Source: Cristatella mucedo (taxonomy: Eukaryota > Bryozoa > Phylactolaemata > Cristatellidae). Taken from it: a stretch of 64,000 nucleotides of DNA. The stretch is from assembly GCA_009760855.2 (NCBI GenBank), contig WPIO01000127.1:236501-300500 (forward strand), read 5' to 3'. Position numbers and translations under genes: made by a program. Within the stretch, counting starts at the first letter, position 1, and every line of letters starts with the position of its first letter. This document shows, piece after piece, positions 10,492 to 19,818 of this stretch. The notes under the pieces were generated by a model. The model made no database searches and was not told the origin of the DNA. It worked only from the letters and a program-made list of their open reading frames with translations.

Positions 10492-13295
10492 CAGAGAGAG
10501 AGAGAACGAATTAGTAAGGGTTGGTGGTGGTAGATTCGGTGATGATAATTCTGATCCGAATCCAGCGATCAGAGGATGGGCATCATGCTTAACAGGTCAA
10601 GATTCAAAGGGGATAGTCGAGTTAATTACCCCCTAAAACCCGACTTCTGAACCCTAGGAAGCAAGTTCTCGAGCCAGTCTTTGACCTCTTAAGGTATTAC
10701 AAGGAGCTAGCCAGCCAAAAGAGCTCTGCTAACCAACTCAGCGATCACAGCTTGCCATCGGCCGAAGGGAGGATTGATCTTGATGCAGCTAGTGTATGAA
10801 CAGCTAATCTGCCTGATCTGAACAATCTAGTACAGCTTGATAGCTTGAAGTCCAACATTAGCATGGACCCAACCACCTGTTCAAGGGTCAGGCAGCTATG
10901 CTGCTGTGGGCTACATAGGAGAACCACTCTCCCTCACTATGATGACCCGTGGGTGAGAATCAAAGTAGGCTGCCGAGCGCTTCTCCTCATCGGCCGTCCC
11001 TCTAATGTAGACGTGTCTGCTTGTGCTGCTAGGCAAATGCAAGAAGCCCAGCGTTTGCCACCTTGTAAAGAGCAGAAGCTCCGAGCTCGACGGAAAAACT
11101 CAAGGGGGGGACAACTGAGCTGAGGTACAGATCGCCATGCTGTCCCAGGATTAGCCAGCTACTATGACCTTCACCTGCATGCCTGCTCTGTGCCCTTCGA
11201 GGAAGAAGCTGCCGTGGCCATTTCTTGTCGGCTGCAGCTTAAATATGGCAACAAAAACTCCACCGCTGCCGCATACCCATGCAATTTACTTGTCCAGTGC
11301 ATTAAAGTATAGCTCACGTGATCCCAAACATGGTTCAACCCTAAGGCAGCCTCCAGAAGGTTTGCCAGTTGATAATCTGCTAATGCCATCCTCACTAGCC
11401 CTAGCCGATCTGCAAACCCAGTCGGGCATAGACTTCTTGGGGGGATCAGCGGAAGGAAATATTTTGAACAGTTTCGTCACCAAAAATGCCACGGCCACTG
11501 ATAAGCTAAGGTACCAGTATGTCTCCTAGAACCTGCAGGAGCCAGCCCTTGCCATATTGACCCTTGGTACACGATCAGAACCTGCAGCCTGTTGCACAGC
11601 TGTCTGAAGGTACAGGAGTGGTTTTGGAAAAACCGAGAAATCGCAACGCGGCAGAAGATTTCAAGAGGGTACTGTTTACAACAATTATAGGAAATATCTG
11701 GACTACGATAGCACCGAGGCACTTCCACGCTAGGGTCGCCATCGAATAACTTGCACAGAGGGAGGACCGGCTTCAGAAAAGCAGTGCTCTCAATCACAGG
11801 GTTGTCACTCCTAAATTGCACTGCCAGAGTCTCTGTCAAACTAATTCACGAGCCAAAATATCGTGGGTAGATGGCTTAGTGAACAAGCCCTGAAAGCACG
11901 GGTGACCACGTGCAAGCCATTTGTGACAGTGCAGCACAAAAAAGGTTAAGATAAAAAGGCTAGATCAGCACGGGGCAGGTGCGCAGTGGAGCAGGGTGCT
12001 ATGAACTGCTGAGTCCGAATGAAATCGGCTGACATAAAAGAAGGAAATACGTTCGCCATCGATTGGGTGAAACGTACCTTGACCGTTGTCTACAAAGACC
12101 GTGAAATTTGGTAGTGTAAGTGTAATGCTATGTGGTTGCTTCTCAACTTCCGGTGTTGGGCGCCTGCACAGGATTCAAGAAGTCATGAATCAGAATGTCT
12201 ATCGCGACTCGACATTGTGCAGAATGTTGGCTTGCCATCTGCTTAAGCTCTTCGTGGGTGCAATTTCTGTTGGCAGCATGGCAACGATCCGAAGCATGCT
12301 GCTGCTGCAGCGGTTAAGGAATTTTTCAGGAACCCGCAAACTAAGGCTTCAATTTGATCGAGGTCATGTATCAGTGGCCTAGCCAAAAGCAGACACTGAA
12401 CCAGATAGAACATCTTGGGATAAAGTCGACCATGCTCTAAGGTTCTGAGTTCTCTGGTGCACAAAATCTGAAAAGATTTTAAAAGGATTTCTGGTCGGCA
12501 ATTCCTCCAGAAACATGGCGGAAGCTGGAGGAGTAAATTCAGAAGCAATTGGTTTAAGTTATCAACAATCATGGTGCCTCGACTAGTTACTGCCTATACC
12601 CAATAAGTTGCACATAACTATATAGTGCTTAGCTTTTCTGCATAATAAAAAAACTGCTACAGAGTTAGATCTGATCTAAATCTGTTGTGTTTGAAGTAGA
12701 ATAGCTAGTCGCTAGGGCGTAGACACTTTAGAAGGGCAATGCACACCTCACCAAGCCACATCTAAATGCTGGCCTCGATATATACACAGCAACTAGGGGC
12801 TGGGTCCTGTAAGTAGGCACCGTAATAGGGTCTCTGCCTTTGTGCTCGTACAATATTGTGCTCTGCCAGCCATGCCCACCAAGTGCTAAGCATCTTTGCT
12901 GCTCTGGTAATATAGCTCTTGCTTTAATTTCGCCAGCCCGCCCATTTTCACGCTGCTTTGTTCACTTCTTGCTCTCTTTTTAACAGCGCTCCATTCTGCT
13001 TGGCTCGCAACAAGGCAAGCGATACACGCGAAAGCAGTGCCGAGTGCCCACGTGACCAGCAGACTGACACAGCAAGGCTGGTCACAGCGAGTCACAGCAG
13101 GCTGATAGCGCGGACCGACACCGGCAAGCTCTCGCAAGCAGCACGAGCTGCCGCGAGGCCGGCGGCTCACGTGGCTCACCACGTGAGCGAGTTCCTCAGT
13201 GCTGCCAGGCAAACGAGCGCTGTGCCTACGATGATGGCCGTCTTCTTTACGGAGCCGAGCAGCCTTCGCTGGCTGGGCTGCGCTGCTGCCTCCAT
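3463..13295 (-). CDS. FAXDC2: FAXDC2-like fatty acid hydroxylase domain protein (5 exons seen, 3' end missing)
   Basis: Multi-exon gene, join of 13180-13295, 9144-9247, 6735-6856, 4783-4991 and 3463-3735, read on the minus strand. The 824 coding nt give 274 residues plus two bases of the next codon. The family (fatty acid hydroxylase superfamily, with sterol desaturases and C4-methylsterol oxidases) holds a di-iron centre in the ER membrane. Visible ligand motifs: HRLMH (residues 183-187, built across the exon 4/5 junction), HKRHH (196-200) and HDFHH (269-273), plus the conserved YAHPVEH and HCGYH. Hydrophobic stretches lie at about 19-33, 80-95, 130-145 and 160-182. All four junctions keep frame. 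The start ATG follows an in-frame TAG five codons upstream. The terminal exon (FNQCYG... region of relatives, about 55-60 residues) is not found in 1-3462 and probably lies off the window. Family identity is very likely; substrate is unknown. Confidence 0.9.
3835..4110 (+). mobile_element. LINE family C fragment
   Basis: Degenerate plus-strand RT C-terminus: HALVKSRQDYCSSL, then the DHTHSV / SLIPNQASNRF region, equivalent to DHITP...LHWLP..HRIDF of the CR1/L2 group, with stops. It lies in FAXDC2 intron 4, antisense to the gene. Related pieces are at 29115 and 61925. Confidence 0.5.
4783..4991 (-). CDS. FAXDC2: FAXDC2 exon 4
   Basis: Acceptor CCTTGCAG, donor GTAAAC. Residues 115-184: VDRDKLARCIRLVLFNE, a hydrophobic run, LPTFQWVLCELAV and EEFGFYYSH. 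The final His is the first ligand of histidine cluster 1; the rest of the cluster is in exon 5. Confidence 0.9.
5450..6590 (-). mobile_element. LINE family A copy, 5' truncated
   Basis: Minus strand in FAXDC2 intron 3. From the ATT tail and stem-loop at 5453 it reads back through SFGDRAFSSYDPKAWNSLP, SLTKRHDDKTDLLVMGKPS and the YADDTQLYL active-site region (about 6535-6570). Frames are broken by small changes. Confidence 0.85.
6735..6856 (-). CDS. FAXDC2: FAXDC2 exon 3
   Basis: Acceptor CTGTTCTTGCAG. Encodes residues 74-114, including a membrane segment (ALAFWGANAFFLFMDI) and the conserved KPASLLKYKTQPSENVP stretch. The donor that keeps frame is the weak GTTGGT. The nearby GTATAC, four bases on, would break the frame with exon 4. 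Confidence 0.87.
7217..7360 (+). mobile_element. SINE family A copy 1
   Basis: tRNA-like head (TGGTCTAGCGGTTAAGG; box B-like GGGCTCGAGCCCC), then a LINE-like tail (AAGTTCTCTTGGGGCGCTAT, AAATGAATTATA). In FAXDC2 intron 2. Confidence 0.8.
7361..8285. other. Unassigned FAXDC2 intron 2 sequence
   Basis: No gene, family or repeat recognised. One minus-strand open frame (7577-7906) has Cys-rich stretches but no domain I can name. Confidence 0.4.
8291..8452 (-). mobile_element. SINE family A copy 2
   Basis: Minus-strand copy: AT-rich tail, ATCTCTATTCAGGCGCC, GGCTCGAGCCCACGACCTC, then TTAACCACTGGGCCAAACCA (A box reversed). A poly-G/GA run has grown in the middle (8396-8417). Confidence 0.8.
8806..8880 (-). 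mobile_element. LINE family A 3' tail only
   Basis: (ATT)n, ACTTGATAAAGCGCCCTCAG and CTCTAGGCGCTT, the reversed stem-loop tail of family A, with nothing of the coding part. Confidence 0.7.
8918..8956 (+). repeat. Short CAG tract in FAXDC2 intron 2
   Basis: GCAGCAGCAGCAGCAGGCAG-type run, CTG in the gene's sense, about 190 nt beyond the exon 2 donor. Confidence 0.85.
9144..9247 (-). CDS. FAXDC2: FAXDC2 exon 2
   Basis: Acceptor TTCCACCAG and donor GTATGA. It completes Trp39 and encodes HLHHFWGASANFWEALW and the run to MMLV. It ends with one base of codon 74, and exon 3 starts with the other two. Confidence 0.87.
9385..9920 (+). mobile_element. LINE family A copy, badly decayed
   Basis: Plus strand. 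Recognisable as LGVLFRVDVSLQNHISSPVK, SAYFQL and KMVHALVAIRLKFGNSLL, then scattered matches to the tail of the coding region. Antisense in FAXDC2 intron 1. Confidence 0.65.
10381..10505 (+). repeat. (GA)n microsatellite
   Basis: About 125 bp, few interruptions; CT in the sense of FAXDC2 (intron 1). Confidence 0.97.
11457..12710 (+). mobile_element. Tc1/mariner element, dead copy 1
   Basis: Decayed transposase in FAXDC2 intron 1, antisense to it. Clear pieces: the conserved N-terminus from ATGCCACGGCC, VVTPKLHCQSLCQT, and CGCFSTSGVGRLHRIQEVMN then QNVYRD (the GCFS..GVGPLHRI block of Tc1 transposases). Many stops and frameshifts. It aligns along its length with 38015-39255. Terminal inverted repeats could not be fixed by eye. 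Confidence 0.8.
13180..13295 (-). CDS. FAXDC2: FAXDC2 exon 1 (start codon)
   Basis: Residues 1-38 plus two bases of codon 39. It carries a first membrane segment (KKTAIIVGTALVCLAAL) and ends in NSLT plus TG, before donor GTGAGC. Joined to exon 2 it gives NSLTWHLHHFWGAS, the signature N-terminal part of FAXDC2. The ATG at 13293-13295 is the first Met after an in-frame TAG at 13308-13310. Confidence 0.85.
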
Positions 13296-13629
13296 GCCAC
13301 CAGCTATCTAAAGGGCAGACGTTGCAATGAAGTCAGACGACAAAGGCGCACTGGTGGCGTGTACACACACATGCACGAGGGCACATTGATACATACATAT
13401 GCACACACGAAGACATGCTTCATTTACAGCTTACGAATAGTCTCCAGAAAAAGATTCACGTTCTCTTATGCATGCATAAATCTCTGCCAACAACTCGGCA
13501 AAACCAGAAATGAGCTGTACCCTGGAGAGTTTACTACAGCTAGCTCCAAGCTAGCGAGGCCTAGACAGTAGCAGGCAGGCTACGTCTCTTGCAGCAAGTG
13601 AGAGACATTAATGCGAGTCGGAAGGGCTC

Positions 13630-14078
13630 GAAGAAGTGTGGCATGGAAGTAGCGGCTTAGGACGGTTTGGAAAAAATGTGCCAAAGCCGGCAGCACGAGA
13701 GTCGATGCCATTGCATATGAATTGTGGAAGTGAGCTCACAGTCTAGGACGTAAAAGCTTCTCCCACCAACGATCTGTTAGCGAAGGAACAGAACGGCTAA
13801 TTTATTGCACACACAGCACCTGAGGGCACGTGGAGGCTGATATTGGTGCAGCAGTTCAGCCACATATGGCAGGATCCAACCCATAGCCGGCCTTAAGGAT
13901 CAGAGTGAGAATTACGGCCTGAATCTGTTGATTGACCAAGAGCAATCCTAACTCTTTCAGCAAAGGAGACACGTGGCTGAACCTCGTGGATTTCTTGACA
14001 AGCCTTGCAGCCGTAATTTCAGCTCCAATAGCCTCTTGGCTTTTTCTTGGTAGCCCAGCCAAAATGGAATTGGAATAG
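13630..14078 (-). mobile_element. LINE family B fragment
   Basis: Minus-strand C-terminal part ([40 protein letters not shown]). It ends abruptly against a plus-strand family A copy at about 14080. Confidence 0.75.
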
Positions 14079-14079
14079 T

Positions 14080-15268
14080 CTGATATATAGGCTCCAGCTT
14101 ACCAATCAGATCTATTCCTACACCAGGCTAAGCATCCTACTACCTGCTTTCCACAATCTAATCATTTACCTATACTCGTACAAACCTCAAATCCTTATAA
14201 TAATAACAATGCACTTGATAAAGCGCCCCCAGAGAAGAACTGCATCTCTTTCAAGGCACTTTACATTTGCTGCAAAGAAAGACGCAATTGAATCGTGAGT
14301 AATATCATGCTTGATAAACAACATGAATAACATAGTTAGGGGTGACATGCACAGGGTCAGCATGCAAATGTGGTTAGTGGCAGCAAGCACAGTGTCAGCA
14401 CCCATAAGCACATCAAGGACGAATCACAGGGACCCACTAAATGCTGTCCTAAATAGGTGTTTTTAAGTTCTTTTTATATGTGGTCAGGTCAGGGGATGTT
14501 CTGATGCAGGTCGGGAGGGAGTTCCAGGCTGTGGGAGCATACGAACTAAATGCACGGTCTTCAAAGGATCTGAGGTTTGTACGAGGTATTGGAAGACTGT
14601 TGGATTCCGAAAAGCAGGTGGTACGATGCTTGGCCTGGTGGGAGAGTAGATCTGAGAGATAGGCTGGAGCCAAAGAATGAACTGACCTAAATGTGAGCGA
14701 CAAAACCTTAAAGTCGATCCGTTGCTTGACTGGTAGCCAGTGCAGGTCTGTGAAAAGTAGTGTGATGTGGCAACTGCGATGCTCACGACAGACAAGCCTA
14801 GCTGCAGAGTTTTGCACCAGCTGCAATCGCCTGATCGCACATGCTGGTAGGCCAGCAAGCAGTGAGGTACAGAAGTCAAGATGGGATATCACAAATCCTT
14901 TGGAGACCGAGCTTTTATTTCGCACGTTCCCTAAGCCTTGGACTCACTTCCTACTTGCATCACGACATCTTCCGACTTGACCACATTTATTAAAAAACTA
15001 AAAATGCATCTATTCATCCCAGCATTTAGTGGGTCCCTGTGCTTTAACCTTTCTGTGCTTATGCATGCTGACACTGTGCATGCTGCCACTAACCATACTT
15101 GTATGCTAACTCTGTGCATGTCACCCCTAACCGTGTTATTCGTGTTGTTTATTCGGCATGCTACAACTAACCATTCGATCGTGCTTTCTTTGCAGCAAAT
15201 ATCAAGTGCCCAGAAAGAGATTTGACTTCTCTGATGTTGGTATATTAAATGTATTCTTATTATTAAAC
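14080..15268 (+). mobile_element. LINE family A copy split by a later insertion
   Basis: Plus-strand copy whose two parts (14080-14196 and 14892-15268) join at the bases CAAATCCTT that encode the KSFGDR region. Between them sits a minus-strand family A element. The right part runs to the stem-loop tail and ATT-like end. Confidence 0.8.
14197..14891 (-). mobile_element. LINE family A element nested in the copy above
   Basis: 695-bp 5'-truncated element. It is flanked by identical 9-bp target duplications CAAATCCTT at 14188-14196 and 14892-14900. It encodes SHLDFCTSLLAGLPACAIRR, then HWLPVKQRIDFKVLSLTFRS and onward to YKKNLKTPI in one nearly open frame. Among the younger insertions here. Confidence 0.9.
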
Positions 15269-15269
15269 A

Positions 15270-16330
15270 GAAAAATAACTTCCACAAAAGATAAAAGATT
15301 AGTACCACCAAAAAAGATAAAAGATTAGTACCAGACTTCTCAGTAGTGTCTACATTTTAAAACAACAGTACATATCTAACATCCATTATGCTCTCTTAAG
15401 TATAAATGTTCAAAGTTCAAAACTGATAGCAATATCAACACGGTATGCTAAAGTGCATATTCTGTTATTGAATGCTGATTGAACTTGCAGGACAAGTCAA
15501 CCAATCCATAGTTACCGACTTTAGTGCATATGACAAAACCACAACTCAATAGATTCGCTGTGGCCATGCTCTCTTTACCTGTTGCCCAGACTATCACCGG
15601 AGATGCCAGTGATGTTTACAGAGTCATTAAAATAATGGCTAAAGTAGTCACGTAGTTCTTTTTTCAAGGCTGTCTTCGTGTGGTGGATGACTTTCTATCA
15701 GAGAAGGGTGCTGTTTTCCGATCCTATCAAGATGTGGCTGAGGGCCCCGAATTAGCAGTTCCCATTATCTTTGGCTTTAGGTATACGCCGTGGCTGTCCA
15801 ATGTCTGTTGTTTGCAGAGATGTTCGACTACACTTGCAACTTAACTCTCTTCGATTGCCTCTAAAAACTGCTTCAATCGATGGAATTGAAATTCTTATTC
15901 ATACATAGGCTATTCACATATCGATGGAAGTTCTTTGTCGGATATTGGTGGAAATCCGTTGTCGGCTGTTCTCTGTTTGGATAATTGCTACGAGACAGTT
16001 AATACTAATTAAAGGGTTTAATTATGATTAAAAATTTGGTTCTATGCGTCATCTTAAAGATGAGGCATATTCTGGTCACGAGAGGGGATGGTCTGACTCT
16101 CAATCTACTTCGACCGCAGGTTTTAGCCAAGGAGTCATCATCTGCTCACGAGAAATGGCCTGGGCCAAACTATAACGGGTTTAATTAACCAACACAGGGG
16201 TCATTTTAGCCTGCTACACCGGACAGGTTTCCTTAAGCATAATTGAACTTGTCTTTTTGTAACCTTGGCATGACATATTTTGCTCTTGCATGCTTGATCT
16301 CGTGAATGCCACGGCCCTTGGGTAAGGATT
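15270..16330. other. Unassigned intergenic stretch
   Basis: AT-rich. One plus-strand open stretch near 15660-15800 (VVDDFLSEKGAVFRSYQDVA) matches no family I recognise. No splice or repeat structure is obvious. Confidence 0.4.
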
Positions 16331-16334
16331 TTCT

Positions 16335-16395
16335 TGCAATGAGTTTTAAAGCGCTTAAATAGATACTACGTTCTTCAAGGGCGCTTTACAACAGC
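16335..16395 (+). mobile_element. Isolated LINE/SINE-type stem-loop tail
   Basis: AAAGCGCTTAAATAGA...TTCTTCAAGGGCGCTTTACA resembles the family 3' stem-loop, without any head or coding part. Confidence 0.4.
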
Positions 16396-16423
16396 CTTTT
16401 ATTAATGTTAATCCTATTGCTAG

Positions 16424-17730
16424 AAAGATGGAGAGAAAGAGACACTTGCGTGTCAAGAAACAAAGCGGAGAGAGAAGAGAGAAGAGGGGGAGAAGAAATA
16501 TGATGAGGCGGAGAAAATTAGGAGAAGGCGTGAGGAAATAAAAGACAAGAGCTCATCTGCGATTTCGTCAAGCAGTGTGGAAATCGTAGGCAGCATGTGC
16601 AGCTGGAATCTCAGTAGCAGCAGCGCTGCCGCAGCGCCGAAGCTCGCATCAGGGCAGTCGAAGCTCGCGCAGTCACGGGCCAACACAGACCAGACGGAAG
16701 CCGACGGAGCGAGCCACGTTTTCATTCCGAGCCGGCTCCTCGCGAAGGCAGCCTGCGCCTCGTTGCCGAAGCACAGTGTCCAGCGCTAGCAGGCGATGAC
16801 GAGATTGCGCTCGCAGCATTTGGAGCTGGAAGGATCTAGCAGCAGGCGTCGACAAGCAAGCGAAGAGGGCAGGTGGAACGACGGGGAGAAGATGCGCATA
16901 AACGCAGCCGCTAGGCGCCAGCGGAGGGGGCGTGGCACGAAGGAGGGGCCGGAGGAAGGGGTGCGCGGCGGGGCACGAGGCGACGCTCTGGCACGAGCCG
17001 CGCTCGCCGCAAGCGGCGAGCGCGCGAGACTCGGCGCGGACGTGCATTCGCTCGCAAGTCCACGCCGGGCTCGACCGCTAGTCACAAACGTGCCGCCGCA
17101 ACAGCAGCAGCAGCAGCAGCAGGGTAATGGGCCGGAAGCGCGCCACTGCTGCCGCCGCTGCGGAGGCCGAGTGGCGCGTCGCTCGCTGTGCCGACCAGCG
17201 GCGGCTGCAGTCGCGGCTGCGCTAGGAATGAAGGAGCGGAGCTCGTGGCCTACCTTCGCTCGTCGCGTCAGCTGTAGCCACAGCGACGACATACTCGGCG
17301 GTGCCACGCAGCTTAGCGCGAAACGCAATAAATTGCGCCCTTATAAGCTTACGCAGCGCTCGCACGGAGCGCGCGACTGGCTCGCGGTCACGGGTCGACC
17401 AGCCAGCCACGCGCGTCCGCGAATGAGGCCACTGCGGCACAGTGTGCGCCAACGGAGCTTCGCATGCGTAAGAGTCGAGCAAATTCTTCACGGCACGTCA
17501 GCCACTGAAAGCATACCGAGAGCGGCTGGCTTACCCGACGCAGAGCAGTAGTTAGGCAGACAGCCAGCGAGGAGACGGCGCAGAAACAAACGTCACGTGG
17601 GCTGAGGTCCAAAGTCTGCCCTAAGCACCGCCCCTCTCGTCAGAGGACGCCAGAACGAGCCCACCGGCGGGAGCGCTGCGCGGTGCTACGACTCTGGCGT
17701 CGTTGATTGCGCTCGCAGTGCACGACCGAG
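16424..17730. other. CpG-rich block, possible promoter island
   Basis: By eye far richer in CG dinucleotides than anything else in the window. It has a short CAG run (17099-17121), TATAA at 17341-17345 and AATAAA just before it. Open frames run both ways (251 codons plus, 180 minus), as expected of GC-rich DNA; the products are Arg/Ala-rich with no domain. A real acceptor-like TATTGCTAG sits at the left edge. It may be a promoter of an unseen exon or gene, or an untranslated first exon of FAXDC2. Confidence 0.4.
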
Positions 17731-17749
17731 AATTTGCCGAGATTTTGTG

Positions 17750-19280
17750 TGGGCACATGCGATCCGGTATGCACTTTTCTGCATTCGACGGACAGTAGCT
17801 TGAGGCTGAAGCGAACTGCCGAAGGTCGGTTTTGCCTTTGAAGCGAGGTCGCCCCGTGGGCGTGAGGTCGCGTTTTTTGGTTAGCTTTTCATCGGTCTCT
17901 CACTCGTCGCTCTTGTTTCTTACGCCATCACTCGCAGTGGACCGTCGGCGTCAGGACAGAAAACCGGGTTAACCACTGCAAAATCGTGGAAAGCGGCGAC
18001 CGGTCGACCAATCGGATGTGTCTTTCGAGAGCCCGCCTCCACAGAATGTAAACAATGGCTGGCGTGGGCTCAAGTTGATTGATCGAGGCGTACCTTGCAG
18101 GTCTCTGCTCATGGGACGCAAGTGCGTAAAGAATATCGAATTTTACTACTTGAGAAGAGCCCATAATGTCTGCTAGGCTGATCCTGACCGCTTAACGTGT
18201 GCAGCGGCCTGAGAGAGCACCACGAAGTTGTTAAAGCGAGACCGTTTAGTTGTCGAAAAACTGAGCCAAGGCGTTTATCAATGGTGTGAAACGTTCGCGA
18301 AAGCAAGACTATGGTCAAGATGATCTATCCCCCACGTAGTGGAGGTAATAATTTAAAGGTGTTTTCTAACAACCAAACTACATCGAGCCCACGGTTACTC
18401 TGTAGGTGAAGCTTCGCGGACCACTGCCCAAGCGACGGAAAACTTGATGGCAAAACAGATCGCCTGAAGTAAATCTGCGACAATTTGGAGACAATTTCTC
18501 TCAGGTTTAGTCTAATACTCCACCAAAATTTGGAGTAGGCAAATCTGCCGACTCTTATGAAGGAGAAGCTGCTTCTACTTTAAGTCTCCTCAGTGTACCT
18601 GCCGACCGACCAAAACCGGGTCGTGCCGATAAATACCGAGTCAGCTCACAGCATTGAACCCGCCATGACTAATTGGAATCACAGCGAGTCCCTTAAAGCT
18701 AGCCGCGCCTATGCTTGGCATGAGTTGGCTTTTAAATCCTCCTCTTTTGCACCAAACACAAATACATAGTAAATGCAGAGCAAAGGCCAAATCAGCAGCC
18801 TACTAGGCATACTGCTCAAGGCAGCGGAGCCCCTCCGAGGTCCTACCACTTCTTGTGGTTGTGCCGTTCGACGACGAATAAGCTGGTGTAGAGTCAGCGG
18901 GTTGTGGCTCCGTGGGACCAGCTGGCAATTGAGAATGAGGATCGCTAGCGTCGCATACAACGGCAGCAGCAGCAGCAGCTCGACTGTCAATCTCTCCGCC
19001 TGTCCCAATCCTATTGGGTACACGTGATTTAGCTGGATCGCCTGTCAACCGAAGGATCGACGAACCGTGGCAGTGTAGGACCTGAGCTTGAGCTGTTGGT
19101 CATTGCAAGCTGCATTGGGCTGTAAGGCTGAGAGGTCTAGCTTTCAGTAGTCTGGTTGATGGCCGCTTGATTTCGTCCGATTATTTGTCTGTTTGTTAAT
19201 ATGAGAAGGTAAGATCTTGGTGAGTTTGTAGGTATTCGCACGCAGATGGCGGCGCGACGAAGGTGAATGTTGCCCCCTCT
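17750..19280. other. Unassigned intergenic stretch
   Basis: No gene recognised. Contains CCAAT (18007-18011), a GC-box-like CCCGCCTCC (18031-18039) and a short (CAG)n near 18965-18980. Confidence 0.35.
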
Positions 19281-19394
19281 AGCGAGCTGTCGGCGATCGA
19301 CGACGACGGCTGTATTGTGTCGTACGCAGACAACACAAGCGAGCTGTCGGCGATCGACGACGACGGCTGTATTGTATCGTGCGCAGACAACACA
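19281..19394. repeat. Two tandem copies of a 57-bp unit
   Basis: Units at 19281-19337 and 19338-19394 begin AGCGAGCTGTCGGCGATCGA and differ at two positions. 57 is a multiple of 3, so both strands stay open with a 19-residue repeat (minus: VLSAYDTIQPSSSIADSS). Confidence 0.9.
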
Positions 19395-19818
19395 AGCGTG
19401 CGAGCGTACATTCGGATATAGAGGCCGTCATGGAAGCAGCTCCGGAGCAGCGCCAGTAGAGAAGAGAAAGTGAGCGAGAAGAAGGGAGAGCGAGTGGATA
19501 GCTTGCATACAGGCTGACGCACAGGCAGAAAGTTCCTCGCCGCGGGAGTAGCCGATCACACGACCACCGTTGACATGTTGCAACTAAATCCAGCTTAGTT
19601 AGCCGACATTGTCCAACTGCAGCACCTAATGAGCCTGGAACTCCCTCCCGACCTGCATCAGAACATCCCCTGACCTGACCACATTGGAAAATAATTTAAA
19701 AACACCTATTTAGGACAGCATTTAGTGGGTCCCTGTGATTCGTCCTTCATGTGCTTATGCGTGCTGACACTGTGCATGCTGCCACTAACCACATTTGCAT
19801 GCTGACCCTGTGCATGTC

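Noticed and set aside
16424-16789. Candidate terminal exon (charged EEGEKKYDEAEKIRRRREE stretch after an acceptor-like TAG)
   Set aside because: Low-complexity purine-rich DNA next to a repeat tail; no partner exon or family found.
16796-17551. 251-codon plus-strand frame, and overlapping minus-strand frame
   Set aside because: Arg/Ala-rich, no domain, open on both strands as GC-rich DNA tends to be.
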